A stretch of 7,826 nucleotides of DNA, taken from NCBI GenBank assembly GCA_030642545.1, contig DAOWNP010000107.1:1-7826 (forward strand), given 5' to 3'. This document shows, piece after piece, positions 6,214-7,826 of the stretch; within the stretch, counting starts at the first letter, position 1, and every line of letters begins with the position of its first letter. This stretch comes from Desulfobacteraceae bacterium (GTDB lineage Bacteria; Desulfobacterota; Desulfobacteria; Desulfobacterales; DAOWNP01). The position numbers and the translations under genes were made by a program. Under the pieces are notes generated by a model. It worked only from the letters and a program-made list of their open reading frames with translations. It had not been told where the DNA came from and searched no databases.

Positions 6214-6242
6214 AATTTTGTCAATAAAATATTGACAAAATT
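6214..6242. promoter_or_regulatory. Perfect 13-bp-arm inverted repeat, candidate operator
   Basis: AATTTTGTCAATA (6214-6226) and TATTGACAAAATT (6230-6242) are exact inverse complements separated by AAA. Each arm contains TTGACA, a consensus -35 hexamer, pointing outward in opposite directions (6232-6237 on +, 6224-6219 on -). Matching -10 boxes at normal spacing are weak on both sides. Position and symmetry suit a dimeric repressor controlling one or both divergent units. Confidence 0.55.
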
Positions 6243-6424
6243 GAGATAGTATAGCATTAATTTATTTAGAATTACATTAAATAAGTAGAAGTAATAATTA
6301 CTATCTTTTTTCTACCTTAAGTACAAGTATAAATTTGTTTTGTGTACATTCTTTTACTTAAAAGAAGTAGCTGAAACAGCAAAGAATTTTTCGAAAACAC
6401 GTCAGGTTTGTATGAAAGTCTTTT

Positions 6425-6453
6425 TTAATACTGTTATTTCAATATGTTATAAA
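6425..6453 (+). promoter_or_regulatory. Candidate promoter for the small Cys-rich protein gene
   Basis: TTAATA (6425-6430, 4/6) is separated by 17 bp from TATAAA (6448-6453, 5/6). A start near 6460 would give a leader of about 80 nt containing the 18-bp repeat. A second TATAAG at 6515-6520 lacks a good -35 box. Confidence 0.4.
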
Positions 6454-6468
6454 AGGTAAAAAAAATCA

Positions 6469-6486
6469 TTTTTTCTAATTTTGTAA
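6469..6486 (+). repeat. 18-bp repeat, copy 2 (TTTTTTCTAATTTTGTAA)
   Basis: This is identical to 1388-1405 on the same strand, here 55 bp ahead of the start at 6542 and downstream of the candidate promoter. Confidence 0.4.
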
Positions 6487-6541
6487 CAACCTGTCGAATG
6501 CTACTTGTTTTTTTTATAAGATTTTAAGAATGGGGATAAAA

Positions 6542-6892
6542 ATGAGATGTGATCTGTGTGGATGTCCAATTAAGAACAAAGAGGAGACAAAATATCGTGG
6601 ACAGATACTGTGTGAAGATTGTTATATGGATATTCTATCTTCCGCCAAAATATGTGATCCATGGGCAACTTATATTGCAAAATCAGCTTTAGATCAAGAA
6701 GTTACCATAACTGAACTTCAGGAAGAAATTTTAAAAATATTGACCACGTTAGACGGAGTAGAGGCAACGATTTTGGCAGAAAAACTTAATATTAAATTAA
6801 GTGACCTGCATCAAGAGATTGCAACTTTAAGACATATGGAAAAAATAAGAATAAAAATAAAAGATGGTAACAGGGTCATTTGTTTGTGGTAA
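6542..6892 (+). CDS. Small CxxC (zinc-binding-like) plus winged-helix-like protein
   Basis: This 116-residue protein has two Cys pairs at the N-terminus, MRCDLCGCP (Cys3, Cys6, plus Cys8) and LCEDCYMD (Cys24, Cys27), spaced as in a compact four-Cys zinc ribbon or LIM-like knuckle. ICDPWATYIAKS (37-48) follows. From about residue 58 the chain reads as a short winged helix: a helix LQEEILKILTTL, then VEATILAEKLNIKLSDLHQEIATLRHMEKIRIKI, with an ILAEKLN...SDLHQEIATL helix-turn-helix pattern. I recognise this as a type of conserved hypothetical protein seen in deltaproteobacteria but know of no defined function; a small regulator is the natural inference. Start choice: ATG 6530 has no ribosome site, whereas ATG 6542 has GGGGA (6532-6536) at 5 nt and puts the first Cys at residue 3. 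It is probably transcribed alone, converging on radC across a 123-bp gap in which I see no clear terminator. Confidence 0.8.
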   Translation: MRCDLCGCPIKNKEETKYRGQILCEDCYMDILSSAKICDPWATYIAKSALDQEVTITELQEEILKILTTLDGVEATILAEKLNIKLSDLHQEIATLRHMEKIRIKIKDGNRVICLW

Positions 6893-7015
6893 AAATGTAA
6901 AAGTCAGGGAAGTGGGAGAAAAGAACATACCCATATCACGTCAGGTTGTTACGGAATGAAAAATTAATTCTAAAAACTTTTTTCAAATAAGCGAAATGTC
7001 CGATTAACGAGTTGT

Positions 7016-7675
7016 TTATAATTCATTGTTTTCCAAAAATGAATAATATCCTTTTGTATTGAAAATAATATGGTCTAACAACTTTATTCCCAAAATAGTT
7101 GAAGCTTCTTTTATTCTTTTAGTTACGGTAATATCTTCTTTGCTTGGTGTTAAGTTGCCTGATGGGTGATTATGTGCTATTATTAAAGCAGATGCTCTGT
7201 CTGTTATAACATCTGCAAATATTTCTCTTGGATGAACCTGGCTTTGATTGACAAGACCAATGGTTATAACACGAATATTCATTACTTCATTGGCACCATT
7301 AACAGAAACACATAAAAAATGTTCCTGTTTCCGATCGCTAAAATGTTGTATTACCGGAAGAACATCTGTTGGTGATTTTATTTGTAATCCTTCTGGTTTA
7401 ATCCTTCTTCTAAAAAATTCAAAAGCAGCTATAATAGCCGTTGCTTTTGCAATACCAATTCCATTAATAGCAGTGATATCTTTAACTGTAAGATTTGTAC
7501 TGCATATATCAATGACTTCTATTAAACTTTTAGATAGTGATATTACATCATGTTTTTGTGTTCCTCGGCCAAGTAAAATTGCGAGTAATTCTACATCGGA
7601 TAAGGAAGCAGAGCCTTTTTCAATTAGTTTTTCACGAGGACGCTCTTTTACAGGCATCTCTTTTATTTTTTTCAT
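7016..7675 (-). CDS. radC: RadC family (JAB/MPN domain) protein
   Basis: The 219-residue length and full architecture match the RadC family. The N-terminus is MKKIKEMPVKERPREKL, followed by SDVELLAILLGRGT (26-39) and a helix-hairpin-helix segment INGIGIAKATAIIAAFEFFRRR (70-91). The MPN/JAMM domain has Glu118 in KQEHF, QVHPREIF (146-153) and the metal motif HNHPSGNLTPSKED (168-181; His168, His170, Asp181). The molecular activity of RadC is unresolved. It was named for a DNA-repair phenotype later traced to recG, and copies are frequent on mobile DNA. Start choice: the frame is open back to a TTG at 7723, but ATG 7675 gives the family-typical N-terminus. It lacks a Shine-Dalgarno, and a TGTTATAAT box ends 6 bp upstream, so the message may be leaderless. 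Confidence 0.93.
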   Translation of the reverse strand: MKKIKEMPVKERPREKLIEKGSASLSDVELLAILLGRGTQKHDVISLSKSLIEVIDICSTNLTVKDITAINGIGIAKATAIIAAFEFFRRRIKPEGLQIKSPTDVLPVIQHFSDRKQEHFLCVSVNGANEVMNIRVITIGLVNQSQVHPREIFADVITDRASALIIAHNHPSGNLTPSKEDITVTKRIKEASTILGIKLLDHIIFNTKGYYSFLENNEL

Positions 7676-7681
7676 TTTTTT

Positions 7682-7690
7682 ATTATAACA
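7682..7690 (-). promoter_or_regulatory. Extended -10 promoter candidate for radC
   Basis: On the - strand, TGTTATAAT (7690-7682) matches the extended -10 form TGnTATAAT exactly. A -35 box at 17 bp is poor (TTACTC). Transcription would begin at or within a few bases of the ATG at 7675. Confidence 0.45.
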
Positions 7691-7826
7691 TATACTTTTA
7701 TAGAGAGTAATATTAAAAATCAAATACTCTCAAAAATACCAAAACCCAATTTAAGATGCAAAAAATTATTAGATCTTTTGGAAGTTCGATTTCCAACATA
7801 TTTACCATATGTAGAGTTTGATAAAG

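Larger units (their letters stand above)
6039..6541. other. About 500-bp divergent intergenic region
   Basis: This region separates the - strand dehydrogenase pair from the + strand small Cys-rich gene. Beyond the 29-bp inverted repeat, the + strand promoter candidate and the 18-bp repeat listed separately, I see imperfect dyads at 6286-6316 (GTAGAA/TTCTAC around AGTAAT-A-ATTACT) and 6317-6361 (TTAAGTA/TACTTAA). Short open frames, such as the 15-codon frame at 6412-6459, lack a convincing ribosome site. The - strand promoter for the dehydrogenases is not obvious: TATAAT boxes occur but without good -35 partners. Confidence 0.5.

Noticed and set aside
6412..6459. 15-codon frame MKVFFNTVISICYKR in the divergent region.
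   Set aside because: It is very short, lacks a clear Shine-Dalgarno, and overlaps the candidate promoter of the next gene.
6398..6947. CACGTCAGGTT occurs at 6398-6408 and 6937-6947, flanking the small Cys-rich gene, like att sites or direct repeats.
   Set aside because: An 11-base match is expected by chance several times in a window of this size, and the flanks do not extend the similarity usefully.
6893..7015. Convergent gap between the small Cys-rich gene and radC was checked for a terminator.
   Set aside because: No stem of more than a few pairs with an adjacent T-tract was found. The run CTTTTTTC near 6978 lacks a hairpin.
7248..7688. 146-codon + strand frame antisense to radC.
   Set aside because: RadC motifs are unmistakable on the other strand. 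The antisense peptide is an artefact of codon use.
7778..7796. GGAAGTTCGATTTCC resembles a tRNA T-arm.
   Set aside because: The stem TTGGAA/TTCCAA encloses GTTCGAT, one base out of register with a true T-loop, and no acceptor, D or anticodon arm can be built upstream. It is an inverted repeat at most.
7724..7826. The right-hand edge is open in several frames, including a - strand frame containing MLEIELPKDLI and a + strand frame ending LPYVEFDK.
   Set aside because: The + strand frame has no ATG. The - strand frame loses any family resemblance after its first ten residues. About 35 stop-free codons in AT-rich DNA cut by the window edge is not evidence of a gene.
1..7826. CRISPR array, insertion sequence, toxin-antitoxin pair or phage-defence island.
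   Set aside because: There are no regularly spaced repeats, transposase, terminal repeats with target duplication, or recognisable defence domains. RadC alone is not enough to call a mobile island.

Overview
This AT-rich window comes from a bacterial chromosome. The most likely source is an anaerobic Desulfobacterota lineage of the Desulfobacterales type. That is an inference from the combination of low GC content, a paired acyl-CoA dehydrogenase operon, a MsrB-MsrA fusion and a small Cys-rich/winged-helix protein of a kind I associate with deltaproteobacteria. No rRNA, tRNA, CRISPR array, insertion sequence or phage gene is visible.

Layout, left to right. On the + strand are the last 51 codons of a YyaL-like (DUF255/thioredoxin-domain) protein, then a methionine sulfoxide reductase with MsrB and MsrA in one chain (277-1215). 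A gene-free AT-rich stretch of 323 bp follows (1216-1538). It holds a terminator-like hairpin, an AT-only inverted repeat and four copies of AAAAACAG. Next is a BtrH-N/DUF4872-type gene with a TTG start (1539-2513), which converges on the gene after it across a strong hairpin. On the - strand are an alpha/beta hydrolase (2553-3353) with a near-consensus promoter and an overlapping palindrome, and two acyl-CoA dehydrogenases read in the order 6038->4842 then 4710->3547. A divergent regulatory region of about 500 bp (6039-6541) contains a perfect 13-bp-arm inverted repeat. On its other side lies a small + strand gene for a CxxC + winged-helix-like protein (6542-6892). The window ends with radC on the - strand (7016-7675) and 151 bp of unassigned sequence.

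How the genes may work together. The two dehydrogenases look like the large and small partners of a two-gene acyl-CoA dehydrogenase of the PimC/PimD or mycobacterial FadE alpha2-beta2 type, oxidising a CoA thioester with electrons passed on by an electron-transfer flavoprotein. The inverted repeat upstream of them could be the site of a transcriptional repressor. MsrBA is a protein-repair enzyme and fits beside a thioredoxin-fold protein. The BtrH-like protein belongs to a family whose named member moves an acyl group from a carrier protein to an amine. No carrier protein or biosynthetic cluster is visible here, so its role is open. The hydrolase, the BtrH-like gene and the small Cys-rich protein are the least understood genes. 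I did not find a clear multi-gene novel system. The best leads are the orphan BtrH-like gene with its repeat-rich leader and the palindromic sites upstream of the - strand genes.
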